Assembly (NCBI RefSeq): GCF_035083965.1 | Contig: NC_089724.1 | Location: forward strand, 5,628,001-5,692,000 | DNA from: Branchiostoma lanceolatum | Taxonomy: Eukaryota; Chordata; Leptocardii; Amphioxiformes; Branchiostomatidae | Reading direction: 5' to 3' | DNA length: 64,000 nucleotides | In this document: positions 13,112 through 28,100 of the stretch, in pieces | Layout: every line of letters begins with the position of its first letter | Position numbering within the stretch: the stretch's first letter is position 1 | Program-made: the position numbers and the translations under genes | The notes under the pieces: generated by a model | What the model saw: only the letters and a program-made list of their open reading frames with translations | Databases searched by the model: none | What the model was told of the DNA's origin: nothing

Positions 13112-16100
13112 CTACTCCCATTCCGTGGTGCCGGGCGGTTTGGCCGTCATGTCGTACATCACGCGGGAAATCCCCGGAACCTTCTCGATCTCCTCAGCCA
13201 TCTTGCTTACCAACTAGGACAAAAAAGCGAGCCCAGCATTACAACAACATAGTTAATAATTAAACCTGCCAAAAAGTTTGAAAACTTGTGCTAGGTCATC
13301 ATATCTCAGACATGGTGCTCATCCCACAAATGCAAGATTAAGTAGACTAACCCTAATCCTTATCCTAAAAAATATTTCGGAAAACAGATACTGATGTCGT
13401 AGAATGCTTAAGTCAATCCTAAAGTCAAAGAAGAAATTTTGAAAGAATAAAAATGAAACCTGTATTTCAGTTTTCCATACTCTGTGTGTTTTGTTTTGTT
13501 CATCCTTCCTAATGACGTAGATTTCATAATGAAGGCAACTTTTTTTTTTTGCGAAACCTTTTTTTTCCCGCATGCTCGCATCAGTTTTGGGGTTCCTACA
13601 GGATGTCATCCATATACTGTAATTCTTGATTTGTTAACTGTAACTTAATTTTAGCTGATTTAACGATCACTAGCCAACAGCTAAAATTTCATCATCACTA
13701 ATTTTTGATCACTTATATTTGAGACAGTGATGTTTGTTCCCACCATTAAAATTAAGTGCCGTAACACTCACTTGTGGTAACGTACATCCATTTTCCCCCA
13801 ACCGCTACATGTATATTTTCCTGCCGCTATATCAAAGTGATTTACAGTAATCAAATCAACATGGCCTAAAGCGAAACAATAGAAGTGCACTTACCTCCAC
13901 CGGTATGTGGTCCCCGGGGACAGCGGGAATTCCCGTCATGAAGTCGTTGGTGATGAAGGTTCTGATGACGACGGAGCGCTGACACGACGCCTGTCGTAGA
14001 ATCGCGTCGCGGCCGAAATGCAGCGGCACCAGGATGATGGGCATCTGGCTCAGTGTTTTTGTGTGACCTGCAGTTTCGGTGATATAGGACAAGCATCAGA
14101 AAAATTCCTAGTTCTACATCTTTCAAGCAACTTATACAATAGTTATACAATATACTGTAAATGCAGAAATGTTTGTGGTGGTTTTATGTTCGCGGTTTAA
14201 ACTTAAACTGACAGATTTCAACAACATAATTCAACAATATGGGCTAAAAAGAAATTAAGTGGAATGGAAAAAGATTTAAAGCTGGAGTCAGCCCTGGTAT
14301 AGTTACTGGTTAACAAAGTTCTTTGTGCACAAACAAAGAGTTTTAATATATCTATAGTTATTGATGTTCCAGTGACTGTCTGTCACCCTCCTTAGGACAA
14401 ATTCTTCCAAACACTGAGCTAGTCTTTGTCCAAAGAACTTTGTTAACTAGTAATTCGCAAAGCTGATGAAACCATTCTCAAATATAATTTTTCAGTTATA
14501 TTTATCACCAATTATTTTCAGCTGACAAGGACACAACAAGAAGAGGAGTAACCATAAGCTCAGAACTCACCACTGTCTTGAAGAACTTTCTTGGCGATGT
14601 GGTCAGCCTGACGGAGGGTGCTCAGCACACCTGTAGTCAGGAACGTTGGCGTTACGTCAGGAATGACGTCCTTAATGGGGTCACCGAACAGGAACACAAC
14701 CCTGCAACATACATGTAGACATACATGTGCAATGTAGTCTTTTCCAGTTGCACAGGGCCAAATGTTCATGGTAAATAGGAAATAACATATACATTGTACA
14801 AACATTGTCATCTATGTGTACCATAAAGGCAACGGTTCAACAGTTACCAGGGCAGGCTAGAAAGCAGTGACTTAGCAAGAGGATGCAGATCCTACCCCTT
14901 CCCTTGAAGCAGACTTTTAGAAAAATTGAAGCAAAGGTCAGGCATTCTAAGGCTTAAAGAGAGAGAAACTACTGTCAGCCAAATCACAGTTGAAAACTTT
15001 GACCTTCGCTTCTGTCAGAATCTAGAAGTATGAAACAATGATTGCTCAATTTGCAACTGTTTCCTAGATTAGAAAAAAAATGCAACCCCACTAATCCACC
15101 TCTCTACTTATCCTCCTAACCATGGTCAACAAAAGCCAAAGGAAAGGAGGTATTTTACTTTTAAGAGAAAACGTGGAGGTTACCTGTTGACACAGCCACA
15201 TATCCTGGGGATGATCTTGGCCAGTTTGAAGAGGGTGGGCCAGTGGGGGGGTTCGCTGGAGGAGATGGCAGCCACGTAACTGTACGTTCTGCAGTCACCC
15301 TGGAAACGGAAATGGTACATGTCACTTACAATCACTCTCCCAATCTTGCAAGGGTCAGATGGCTTTCACATGGATGTCATGTCTTGATGGCAGACTGCAA
15401 GGTGCCTTTTTCCTTATGTAGGCTAAGACCTCGCTCCTTCAGGACAAAAAGAAACCCCCAACCTCTTTTCAATTATGATGAATCTAAACCTTGATTGTGT
15501 TCTTGCTCTAGACCATACACAAAATACATGTACTAATAGTTGTACATCATTACAACCCAAAATTATCTTTGAATTACTCTTACAATATTTTACTAGACCT
15601 AGCTCCATGGTTTTCCAGTTTCTCAAAACCCAAGCTCTTTCTGTATTGGTAGCTGATTGAATAGGAATAAGCATGACATCCACATGCATGTAAATTGTAA
15701 GAAAAGAACGTCTTAAGGATGTACAATAGACCTTTTGTTTTCAAGCTTCTCAATATAGGATTATGTCTTTACAGCTTGTATGATATAATATCCAACCATA
15801 CGTAAATCACTTTAAGTTCACGGTAGCAAAATTTCACTGTGTAACAAAAATTGACAGTTTCACTGAACTTTAACTTCTAGGTGGTAGAAAGTGATTTACA
15901 GAAGGGATGTGTAGAGAAATCATAAAAAGGGTTTTCACGGTGATGATAAGTTCATGGTACAGAGGTGACAGTGAATACAGTGAACTTAAAGTTACAGTGA
16001 AAGAAACAATAATTACAGTATAGACCTAGTGTGGTAGAGGTCTTAGGAGCAGTAGTCAGATCGGTTACCTGGACTCCCACAGACTTGATAGGCAGCAGAG

Positions 16101-19100
16101 TGGACATCATGGGGTGTTGTCTGGTCATGGAGGCCAGCATGGTTCTCTCCTCTTCTGTCGTGCTGTTCTTGATCCGCTGCAGCAGAGCGTGGGGCTAGAA
16201 CGGGAAATGAAAACTTCCAGTAGCACACATTCGCTTTTCTTAAATAAACAATCAAGGACAACATTGTAGGAAAACAAGTTTATTAGAACTTTATTTGCAC
16301 GACAACTGTACAAGGTACAATGTGTATTCATTTGTGCAAAGACTGCAAAAGGATGAAAATGTACAGTGAAAAAAGGGTCGAAATACAAAAGTCATAAAAG
16401 TTCACATAACTGAAATTTAAGGTCGACAAAAAGTTGATAAAATACATGCTTTACTTATCCAACTACCAATTGAAAGAATTGTTGAAAATAGTTAATAAAA
16501 TACATAAACATGTAACACATCTTGATGGTAGAAATTATAATTCTAAGTAATTTCAATGACTTTACATCAATGGACGGGGGTGAAACCGTAGGTAGGGAAA
16601 AAAAGATACATACATAGTTTACCTTTTCTAGCGTGTCGGCAAACTTGACGATGAGTCGGAGGATGGTGTGGGTCTCGTTGTAGTCGTCGCAGTGATACGG
16701 CTCGTCAGCGCAGATCACGCGGATGGCCAGGCCTGGACCTGAAACAGGGGAAAATTAGAAGTCCGGAATCATTATTCTGCACTGAAGTCCTTAGTCATAC
16801 ACTGTAAACTTTTGTGGTGGTTTTATTTTTTGCAGTGACCTCTCCACCACAAATTATTGACACTGCCAATATGCCTTAGGCCACACCAATTTAATTTCTT
16901 GGTTAACGGATTAAAAAAAATATAAACATAAAAATCATGAAAACAGAAGGCTGGGGTGAAAACTTGCACCTCACCATGTTCACTCCCTGAAACTGTGTCC
17001 ACCAAAGTACAAACTTTCCTCTGAGATTCTGTTTTCCTGTTGATTTTCCAATCTAGCATTTCTTTTTAAATTCTGTTAACCAAGAAATTAAAATGGTGTG
17101 GCCTTACCTTTAGAATTGTTTTTTTAACTAAATCTTAAACACCTCGAAAACTTATTTTTCAATTCTTACCACAAAAGTACATGACTTGTGTACGACGCGT
17201 GCAAAAGAATTTACATTACCAGTCACTGGACTTACTTGTAGTAAGCAATATTTTTGCAAAGTGCAACAATCACGTATCCCCAAAATTGACAGTACAGCTG
17301 GACTTCCCCACAAAATCACACCCACTTGTAAGTAATCTCCAGGCAGATGAATGGGTTATATTATGTTGGTCTTTTGTAGCCTTTTTTGTGTTTCTACCTC
17401 TTTCTCTCTCGAGTGATCCGCGTGTTCTTGGGGCTAACCTCCCACTAGCTAGTTTGGAGATTATAATCATAACTACAGGGGATTTTCTAGAAAAATTGAA
17501 CAAGGGGGAGCACACACAGTAGAGGGCGCGAATTCTATGTACTTAAGGAAGAATCAATTGCAGCGTGTATGCTGGATATTAAGCTAAAATCTGAATTCAA
17601 CAAGGGGCACTGGGCTGAAACAAGAGAGCGCAGCGCCCCTGTAACTACAAGTCTGACCGACCTGGGAAGGGATGTCTCTGTACCAGGTCCTGGGGCAGTC
17701 CCAGGTCGCGCCCCAGCGCCCGCACTTCGTCCTTGTGGAAGTCCTTCAGGGGCTCGACCACACGACCCTGGGGGAAAGCAGACAGTTTGTGACATGGTAA
17801 GTGTTGTTGTGCAACACCAAGAAGGCAGATATAGAACAGAGCTTACTAATGGTAACAGTACTTTTAGATTAAGCCACCATGACAGAGCAATCTCCACCAG
17901 GCTTTTCTAAGTGATCATGGTAAAATTCAACAAAAATATGGTAAATGCCTACAATGTAGGAGAGTGAGGCACAGTAAGGGTCTCTTTTCCCCTTGCAGGT
18001 AAATGAAAACCTATGGCGGCCAAACTCCCCTTGCAAGTTACATGTACACATGAATTTTCCCTACAGCCAGAAATCTAATAGAGACGAATTACAGGGACTC
18101 TAACACTCACATTGAGTTTTTCAGCCATAGCACACACACACAGGCACACACTGACATACACTTTACCTTTACCTAGTCCCATCCTCATGCCTGAGGGTCG
18201 GGGACCATGGTAGCCTCCAGTATCAGCCTCCTCCACTTTCTCCTGTCTCTGGCTCTGTGGGTGCACTCCGCTAGTGAGAGTCCTGTCCATTCACGGATGT
18301 CGTCCCCCCACCTCCTTCTTGGTCTCCCACGGCTCCTCCTACCGTTGATCGTTCCTTGCAGTATGTGGGTGGTGATGTTGCCCGCTCTTGTGACATGCCC
18401 AAAGTATTGAAGTTTCCGCCTTTTTATGATGTTAAGCAGTGTTCTTCCCACTCCCAGCTCTTCTAACACAGAGTCGTTTGTGCGGTGTTCAGTCCAGCTG
18501 ATACGCAGTATCTTCCTGTAGCATTTCATCTCCAGGGCTTGTATCTTGCGGATGTCTCTGGCATGTAACGTCCATGCCTCACAGCCGTAGGTTACCACAG
18601 GCCAGACAAGAGTCCTCAGCACTTTCAGTTTAGTGACTGTCTTGAGGGCCCTGTCTTTCCAGATTACATCTAGGCTTCGGAGGGCTGCACGGGCTGCTCC
18701 TAGGCGTATGTTGATCTCATGGCTACAGCTGGCTGTTTGTTCTAATGTGGAACCCAAGTACTTGAATCTTGGGACCTGTTGAAGCTAGCTGTTCTCCCCG
18801 GCAAGTGGCTGTTACTTGAGTAGGTTCCTTGGCTACGGCCATCACTTTGGTCTTCTTGGTGCTAATTTCCAGTTGGTACTCACTGGAGGTGCTGTCTGTG
18901 GAGTCCAGCAGTTCCTGGAGTCCTTCCGGTGAGGTAGCTATCAACGCTATGTCATCGGCGAAGCGGAGGTTGTTGATGTTCCTGCCACTTACGTTGACTC
19001 CAATCGTGGGCTGCTCCTCCACAGACTCCCTCATTACCGCCTCTGAGTAGAAGTTGAAACACATCGGCGACAGCAAGCAGCCTTGTCTTACCCCCTTCTT

Positions 19101-22100
19101 GACCTCGAACCACTCTGTAAGGTCCTCTTCTACTCTCACTGCTGCTTGCTGATCCCTGTACAGGTTGCTTAACAACTGAACCAAGTGCCTTGAGACTCCC
19201 ATAGTTTCCATCACCTTCCATAGTGTCTGATGTCTAACTGAGTCGAAGGCTTTCTTATAGTCGATAAAAGCCATGAAGAGCTGCACATTGTTTTCCCTTG
19301 CCTTTTCCATCAGTACCCTTAGGTTGAAGATCTGGTCCCTTGTCCCCACTCTCTTCCTAAAACCCATCTGCTCCTCTGCAAACTCCTGCTCTGCCACTCG
19401 CTCCATACGCCGTAGGAGGATTCGGAGAAGGACCTTGCTGACATGGGATATCAGGGCTATAGTGCGGTGCTCCGAACAGTCAATGGTACCGGGTACCTTG
19501 GGGATGGTGATGAAGACAGACTTTACCCAGTCGGATGGCCATTGTCCAGTGCTGACGATCTTGTTGCAGAGTTTACACAGTAGCTTGGCTGTTGTTGGGT
19601 TACCAGTCTTCAGTAGCTCTGCGGGGATGTCATCTGCACCCGCTGCCTTGTTCTTTGGTAGTCGTTGGATCGCTTCGTCCACCTCGGCCTCCAGTATTTC
19701 CGGGAAGGTGTCACTAGCAGACAGGCTCCCTTCATCCCCTGGCGTGCTGTGCATCTCAGACTGGTTGTCCCCATCCTCTGTGTTGTCACTGTACAACTTC
19801 TCGCAGTACTCCTTCCATCTGTGAAGTATACTCTCAAGGTTGGTCAGTATACGGTTGTCTTCTGCTTTAATGTTCCTTTGTCTGGGCTGAAAGCCTCGCC
19901 GCAGTTTCTTGATGGTGGAGAAAGACTTCCTTAAGGTGCTGTTACCTTGAAAACCTTGTTCAATGTCGGCACACTGTTCTTCTAGCCACTTTGCCTTGTC
20001 GTTCCTTGCTTCCCTCTGGATTTGTCTATCCAGCTCCCTGTAGTGAAGGTCCCCGTTGACTGTGGTGTTACGCTGGGTTTTCAGGACCCGCCTTCTGTCC
20101 ATGAGGTCCAGTGTACTTTGTCTTATCCAGGGGTGGTTCGCTCTTCTGGGTGCTTTACCGAGGGTCTTTGTTGCTGTGGATTTTAATACTTCGTTGAAAG
20201 CTGTACAGAACTCGTCCGGTGTGCTTTCCTCTTCCAGCAGGTTTAGTGCTTCAAACCTATTGTTGACTTCAATGTTGTACTTCTCCCGCACTGCAGGTAC
20301 CTCTAGGGCTGCCAGGTTCAGTTGGTTCCTCCTGTTCCTCTGGGAATTCCGCTTGATCCGGAGCTTCAGGGTTGCAATTACAGCATTGTGGTCAGATCCA
20401 CAGTCCAGTCCAGGGTAAGAACGGCTGTTTGTGACACACTTACTCCATCTTCTGTTGATGAGTATATAGTCTATTTGATTCCTATATCTTCCCCCTGGCG
20501 CCTGCCAAGTGTAGCGTCTTCTTGCGTGGTGCTTGAATCCAGTGTTTGTGATGTACAAACCGTTGTCCTGACAGAATTCCACTAGGCGCTCTCCACGTTC
20601 GTTCGCTGTTCCTAGGCCAAAAGGACCACACACCTCCTTCTCGTCTCTGCCAGCTCCTACTTTGGCGTTAAAGTCCCCTGCTACCAACACCATGTCCTGG
20701 CTTGGGCAGTCTTGCAATATCTGTTGTAACTGGTCATAGAAGGCTTCTACGTCTTCGTCTTGAGCGTCCGCAGTGGGAGCATACACCTGTACGAAGGACA
20801 AGTTGAAGGGAGAGGCCATGATGCGCACGTAGAGGAGTCTGTCGCTTACTGCTTTGTAGGCCAGCATGCTCCTGGCAGCTACTTTAGACAGCAAAACCGC
20901 TACTCCCCTCCTGTGGATGTCCCCTCCTGAGTAGACCACAAGTTCCCCCCCTGTTGTGGTGAAGTATCCTGTACCAGTCCAATGAGTTTCGGCAACACCT
21001 AGGACACTGATGTTACACCTTTCCATTTCCCTGGTAACATTGTCCAGCATCCCTGCTTTGTACAGTGTACGCACATTCCATGTTGCAGCTCTTATGGTTG
21101 AACGTAGGTTGATTCTGCCGGGATTCTCCCTTCCGTCAGTAGTGGGCCTCCCGTCATCAGTATTACGTATACCATCTGGGTTTGGGTCCACCACATCATC
21201 CTCTGTCCTTGGGTGGATACCGACAGCATCCCCCTCTTCTCCAGTAGCCATTCGGGCGGGATTCAATCTCCTGGAGGGACCAAGACTCCCGTCCATCACT
21301 CTTCTTGCTGATACTGTTGTGCTTCCATAGTACTCATGGGAATTTTACGCCAGTGGGTTCCCAGTCCTCTTCTGGCAGTGACACCATTAGCTGGTGTCAC
21401 CCCCTCACGTACTTTAGCCCGCCTGCTGAAGCGGTGTACCGGGGTGTGGCGCTTGGAGCCAGCACGTGAGAGTTAGGGGATGAGTGAGGTACAGTGGTGC
21501 CTGTCCACCCTACTGATGGTCGGTCGGGTGCAGCAGACAGGCACCAAAGAAGCGGACCAAGGTACGATGTGCAAGCCCACGGTATGAACCGTGGTACGGT
21601 GTGCAAACCCGAGGTACAGACCTCTACTGAGAGACCTCTACTGAGAGCCCCCTACACCCCTGACATACACACACTGGCACAAATGGACACAAGAGATGTG
21701 AAGAAATATCATCTTCTTCAAGAACAGAGCCTTAGTTTCTTAAGACTGGAGAATGCCACTAATGAATGAGTGAATGGATAAGATAGAAAGAGATAGAACA
21801 GGATAAGGGAGGATAGCGTAAGATAGAAGATAGATAGAGTTTGCTCTTTTTTAGGACATGTAAGTAGTCTTACCTTATCCCTGAGCTCCCGTACCAAGTT
21901 GGTATCATTGTGATGTGTTTTGATGGCGTCTGCATTCTTACTAGCTAAGCTGGAGGCACTCTCAATCAGATCAGGTCTTAGGGTACCTACATTTGTACAG
22001 CATGTCAGTCAAGCTCACAAAAATACTTCCCAGAAAATATATAAACATTCTATAATATCCAGTTTCCAGTCTGATAAAAGAAACGTCCAAAATTATCTGA

Positions 22101-25100
22101 CATAATTGATGGTGAATCATTAGAAATTACTTAATGTTAAGAAAATATAAAGTCCAAGTCAAAGTGTTCTCAAACCAGTTTATCTCACTAAAGAGCTACT
22201 CTTCCACTGGTCGTGACAGAGAAGACAGACGCTATATCCAGTATTTACAGGTTCATTGTACATGGGAAATTCCCCTAGCTCTTTTCGACAAGTATAATGA
22301 CGAACAGTGGACCTGAAGTTGAAGGCTTAACGTCCCGTCTTAAGGACTGCAACCCTTTCCAGTAGCATGCGTGTCGGGTGAGCGACAACAGCCGGGATTC
22401 GAACTTACGAATTCTTGGTCCAGAGGCAGGGTCACTGACCACTGGACTATGCATGCAACTTCTAAGAGAATGGTTCATTAAGCACCAAAGGACAGTTCTC
22501 CCACCTTGTGCAAGGAAAACTTCTTCTGGGTTCAAGTTCATCTCAGAGATGACTTCATCTGCTACCTAAAAGCAAGTAAAAACAAAAAAATCCACTTCAA
22601 TATTACGTTGTCTTTAGCTTTATCTTATCACTAAGGAGGCGAATAGGAAGACATAATCTTTAGGGAAAACACTGTCAAACTCTTTTCAGATCCTCTCGAC
22701 TCTAGTCTAAATGATACAATTCGAAGCTGAAAAAAACAGATCATTCGAAGTATCCGATATCTCCGTAAGGTTGTCTAAATTAAGGAATCCACCGAAACTG
22801 AAATCATCATCAAACACTCATCATCGAAAACATGGGACTTTTTATCTTCCACTGCTTTCAAAGTCAAACCCCGCCTTAGATATAGAACCTTATTCTAGAC
22901 TAGCAATGTACATGTAGCTTAATCTTTGTCACTGTATCACATGTATGCCTTATGTTTCCCTCTATGTTTGTGCATTGTCATTAATTGTTGTCAATTTGCG
23001 ATTAGCCTATGGGCATGGATTTGCAATAAACTTGATTACAATATCCAAGTCACCTTCATGAATGTGTCCCCTATTATCCTTCTCTTGTCCTCAGGATTTG
23101 TTGTTCTGTTCAGCTGATCCGTCTCCCGTTTCTTCCCCTTGGGTTCGGCCTTGTTGATGGGGACGTAAGTTTTGCCATTGTAGAACTGGTGGGCTGCATT
23201 TACCACTGGGGGAAGAGAGAAGCAATATGACATTTTAAGGAAGGAATGGCAAAAAATCTCTGAAGGTAATAATAGCTAAGTTCTGTCGATGATCTTGTCT
23301 AAATAATATGCTGGCTGAAAATCTGGCAAAGGCTGTAAAATGTATCCAAGCCAATACAAGTCCAAATCCAGCTTGTTTTACTACTTTCAGTATCACTTTA
23401 TCTAGGAAACCTTACTTAGCCTCATACATGATTGTGTACCTACAATTACCACCCCAAAGCTGCTGAAAGGTGACTTCAGAAAAGCAAGTTTTCTAACAGA
23501 AAAGTTTTGACTATGAATATGTACTTGGAAAAACAGCACTCAAATTCTATCTGCAGGAATATTGGCATTCCCAGATTTCTTTTGATACTATAAATGCAGA
23601 AATGTTTGCGTTGATTTTGTTTTCCCTGTTATCGCAGCGACCGTTTAACCGCGAACATTTTTGTCCAATACTGTTAGCAGTGTGTGACTTAAGCGCTGAT
23701 GCAAACTTAAAAACACCCCATTTCCCCCTTAGCGCGAAATAAAAACCACGCGAACTGAAATGCATTTAAGTATCCTTAAAGCAACATGTAAGTGATCACA
23801 TGTACATATATTAAACTCAAGGGAGCACTGAAATTTCCTCACTTTTCAGGTCCAGTCCCAGCCTGGTCAGCGACTCGTACACCATCTGACTCTCGTTTTT
23901 CCGCATGAAGCCGTTGTCGATGTGCACAGCGATCACCTGATCTTTATCCAAGGCCTGAAAACAGCAAATATTAACCTTTAGCACACTGAAGTAGCCGTTT
24001 GGCTACCAATTCTCTATTGGTTACAGGGTTAGACAGCAGGGAGAAGGTTAACAGAACCAGTACATTTCAGGCATTGTATAGAGCACACAATAATATGGAT
24101 GGCAGGTTTCTACTCATGTAACATGGTTGCCTTCTGACTTTAGTTGACTGGTCTTACACAGCTGAAATACATGTACATTTTGTATGGTTAGGACTACATA
24201 TGTAGCACACTTAGCCAACCTTGGCCTCCCGACCTGGCACCGGTCAATGGCCTAGTTGAGGAATGGTTGGGAGGAAAGTTGTGGGAAGGTCCTGAATGCG
24301 AGACAGGGGCTTGACTAACCTTGTGTAACAGGGCAGCACACACTGCAGAGTCCACCCCCCCGCTGACCAGCACCAGGACTTTGTGTTTCCCCACGGCCTC
24401 TCGGATCTCCTGGATACAGCTGGTCTCACGACAGTTCATGGTGTAGGTACCATGGCAACCACAGGCCTGGGGAGGAGATTGGTAGGTGATTGATAAGTGA
24501 TTGACATGTGATTGATAGGTGGATCACGGGTGATTGACAGGTGATTGATGGGTGACTGACTGACAGGTAATTGACAGGTGATTGACAGGCAATTGATAGA
24601 TGATTGACAGGTGATTGATAGGTGATTGACATGCGATTGACAGGTGATTGACAGCAGCTCCTCGCTTGAAAAGTACCACTTTTAATGCAATAATAGATCT
24701 GAAAATGTTGGAAGTACATCTGTAATGCTAAGATGATTATGGTAGGTTGAATGTATCCATTCGTTGACCTGTTTGTCACTTTCCTGTATCGAATAATACA
24801 TTTACTCCGTAACATAGCTAACACTTACCACAATGTTGTGTATTACTGGGGTTATATGTTTGAAGCAGGTTTTATTCTTGAAGTATGATAAAAGAAAATC
24901 ATACTCAAACCTGGATAAGCTGGTTGTGGAAGTACATGTATATGACTTCATGTCAAAAATAGGTCATCATCATCATAGCTTGTCGCTATGAAAATAGGTC
25001 ATTAAAAGATTTTATCAGTATTTTGATCATGGTACATAAAATCACCTCAATAATTTTAAAAAATGGTCTGAAAAACTGACCTGGATCAGAAAGTTCTTGA

Positions 25101-28100
25101 GCATTTGTTGTCCGTTTTCTGTGAGGTCCACCTCTGGGTGAAACTGCACTCCGTACAGTCTTCTCTTCTCATCAGCAATAGCTGTAAAATTGAAACATAT
25201 TCTTTCAATTCTTTATTAAGAATATCATCATTGCAGACATACATATTTTCTTAAAGGCAGCCTGAATGATATTGATATTAACAGCTAAAATACAGATTAA
25301 CACACAAATATACACATAGACCATACATTCCTGACATGACAGGTACACATTGTTTTATCCTGAAGTCCGATTACAAAGTCTGATGGATCGGTGTAGAAAA
25401 GAGTCCTGTAATCGTTTGTTCTTGTTGGGGGGATGGAGATGGTGTGTTTGTTCCTGAGCGAATGTCCAGTAGCTGTGGATCTGGGGGGAGGGGGGACAAG
25501 GTCCTGTGGGGGGTGGGTCATCTTGGAGAGTTTGATAGCGGCATCCTCACGCCTAGACTTGAGATTGGGTAGTTTGGGCACATCAGGCTGGCCCGCTCGG
25601 CTGATGATGCGAAGAACTTTTCATTCAACAATGGCTATGAAATGAAGAACTGCATTCCTTCGAGTAAAAAGCTACAAATTAAGGTACAGTACCAACTAAG
25701 ACGATCAAGAAGACAGCACACTGACCTGCTACAATGTTCCCAGACTTTGCAATGACCTTGAAGCCATCCGCGACCTTGTCAATACTGTCCCCGTGGGTCA
25801 ACAGAACTTTTTGTTCCTTCTTTAATCCCCTAAAGAAAGCAAAAAAATCCAAAGTCAAGATTCCTGCATCTAAAAGTACATATAATTAGTATAACATCCT
25901 AGAGCCAAAGAAAAAAAGGAAAGTGATCTTGATCCAGTTTTAGCTCGCTGAAGAGCCAGTCTTCCACTGGTTGTGACAGAGAAGACAGACACTGTGTACA
26001 GTATTTACAGGTTCATTGTACCGGGGAAATTCCCCAAGCTCTTTTTGACAAGCACAATGAATACTGTCTTAAGGACTGCGACCCTTTCCAGTAGCAAGCA
26101 TGTCGGGTGAGCGACACAGCCGGGATTTGAACTCGCGGCTTCCAGTTCCAGAGGCAAGATCGCTAACCACTGGACTGCGCACTCTACATCTAAGAGCGCC
26201 TATACGAATTTTGGATTTAAACTGTGAGGTCAAAAATCATGATTAAATGTGAACATTGATGTAACACCTATAACATTCCCTACTTGAAAGGCAGAGCTGA
26301 GCTCTCCACGGTGATGGTGAACTGTCCGTCCTCGCGACCTGTGTTCCCCTGGACACTGCCTCCAAATGTGGAATTCAGCATCTACAGAACAGAAATCACT
26401 AGTTTTAGTTTCAAACATAATTCTTACTACCTACATATATGTGTACCTTGTTATTACATGTGCAGAAATTATACAAACTACAGTAAACTGTGATTCTTGT
26501 TTAAAAAATAGTAAAAAAAAAACCTACCTGCATGCCATAGCAGATACCAAGGACAGGTAGACCCATTGAGAAGATACCGGGGTCATAGCTGGGCGCATCT
26601 TCATCATTCACACACATGGGGCCTCCTGAGATGATGATTCCTCTGTGTGGACATAACATACAAACAGTTATTAAGGTTCTGCGTGACAGCACATCTGTGT
26701 TGGTAGAATTTTAGAAGCTAGTCATTATGAAATGGATTATGAATAAAAAGACTCTTTTTACACAACCAAGAGATTTATTCCACCGACATTTTGGCGACCA
26801 TCTGTCACCTTCTTCAAGGCAATTCCGACTGGTTCACAGCCAGTGACTTACCAACCCTGATGAAAGTATTCCCGAAATGGATTATGATTATGGACAGTAA
26901 TGTGTCCATATTGGCACATACGGGACTAAAAGTAGCGGATTCTTTTGTAGCTTTGTGTCTAAATTTTATAATATGAATAAAAAGCTGGAGCTGCACAGCC
27001 GAACATTTGAGTCCAATTCCAGTGTAGGATGAACTTGGATCTACAGCTGTGTTAGCCTGAGTACCAGCCTCCGTAGTGACCGCTGGCTCAAAAAAAATTT
27101 GCTTGCTATCCATGGTTAGGTAGGAGGCTGGTACTCAGGCTAAATCTGTGTCACAGTCACATGGCCTGTTCTATTTTACAACATGATGGAGTTGATCTCT
27201 AGCTTGGTATAGTAAATACAGTACAATGTATAACTGACCTGTATCCCGCCTCTTTGATTTTCTGGGGCGAGGTGTCGAGCGGGAGGATCTCCGAGTCCAC
27301 GCAGAGCTCACGCACCTTCCTGTCAATCACCTGGGACGTGAAGAGACATTAACTTGATCACAACCATCTTCCTCTTTGTTATTACATGCTTAACCTCATT
27401 AAGTTGAGGTCTCTAAGTACGGTACATAAGACGTACACAAGACTGTATGGTTTGATCCACTCACACCAGGAAGGACCTCTACTCTTTTTCATAAGTGTGG
27501 TGGGTTCTTTAGTGTGCTCGAGGTATGGCTCTCTTCAAACACGGAACCTCAATTCCCCAATGGTAATACAATCATTTCAATTCAATTAGCTTATCAAAGT
27601 TTTCCCAATTGGTTTGTCAAAGTTTGCTCATGCTAAATACGGGACTTGACCATAAATACAGGATTTTCATATCACACCATTTTTATCATGTTGGAGTGTA
27701 AAATTGTATGTCTGTTATACCAAAATGCTGCCGTGGAAATGGAACAGTACTTCAGCTTGGTCACCCGAATAAGCTCGTTCACACTTCCTAGAACGCATGC
27801 GCGGCGAAAGAAATTGTGGGTATAAAATTTCAATCACTATGAATATGACACCAACAAAAATCCTGCACAGAGATGACCGTACACCGCCAAGAAGGGAACA
27901 TCCGCTGATCTTTTCTAGGGCTTCTAAAAAATAAAGTATATCTTCCATCTGATTAGCCTGGGTACCATCCTCCGTAGTAACTGCTGACTTGATCTTTTCA
28001 CTTCCATGGTCAGCAACAGAAAAGAATGAGCCAGCAGTTACTACAGAGGATGGCACCCAGGCTACCATCTGATAACATGCACCAGACATAGACACAGCCA

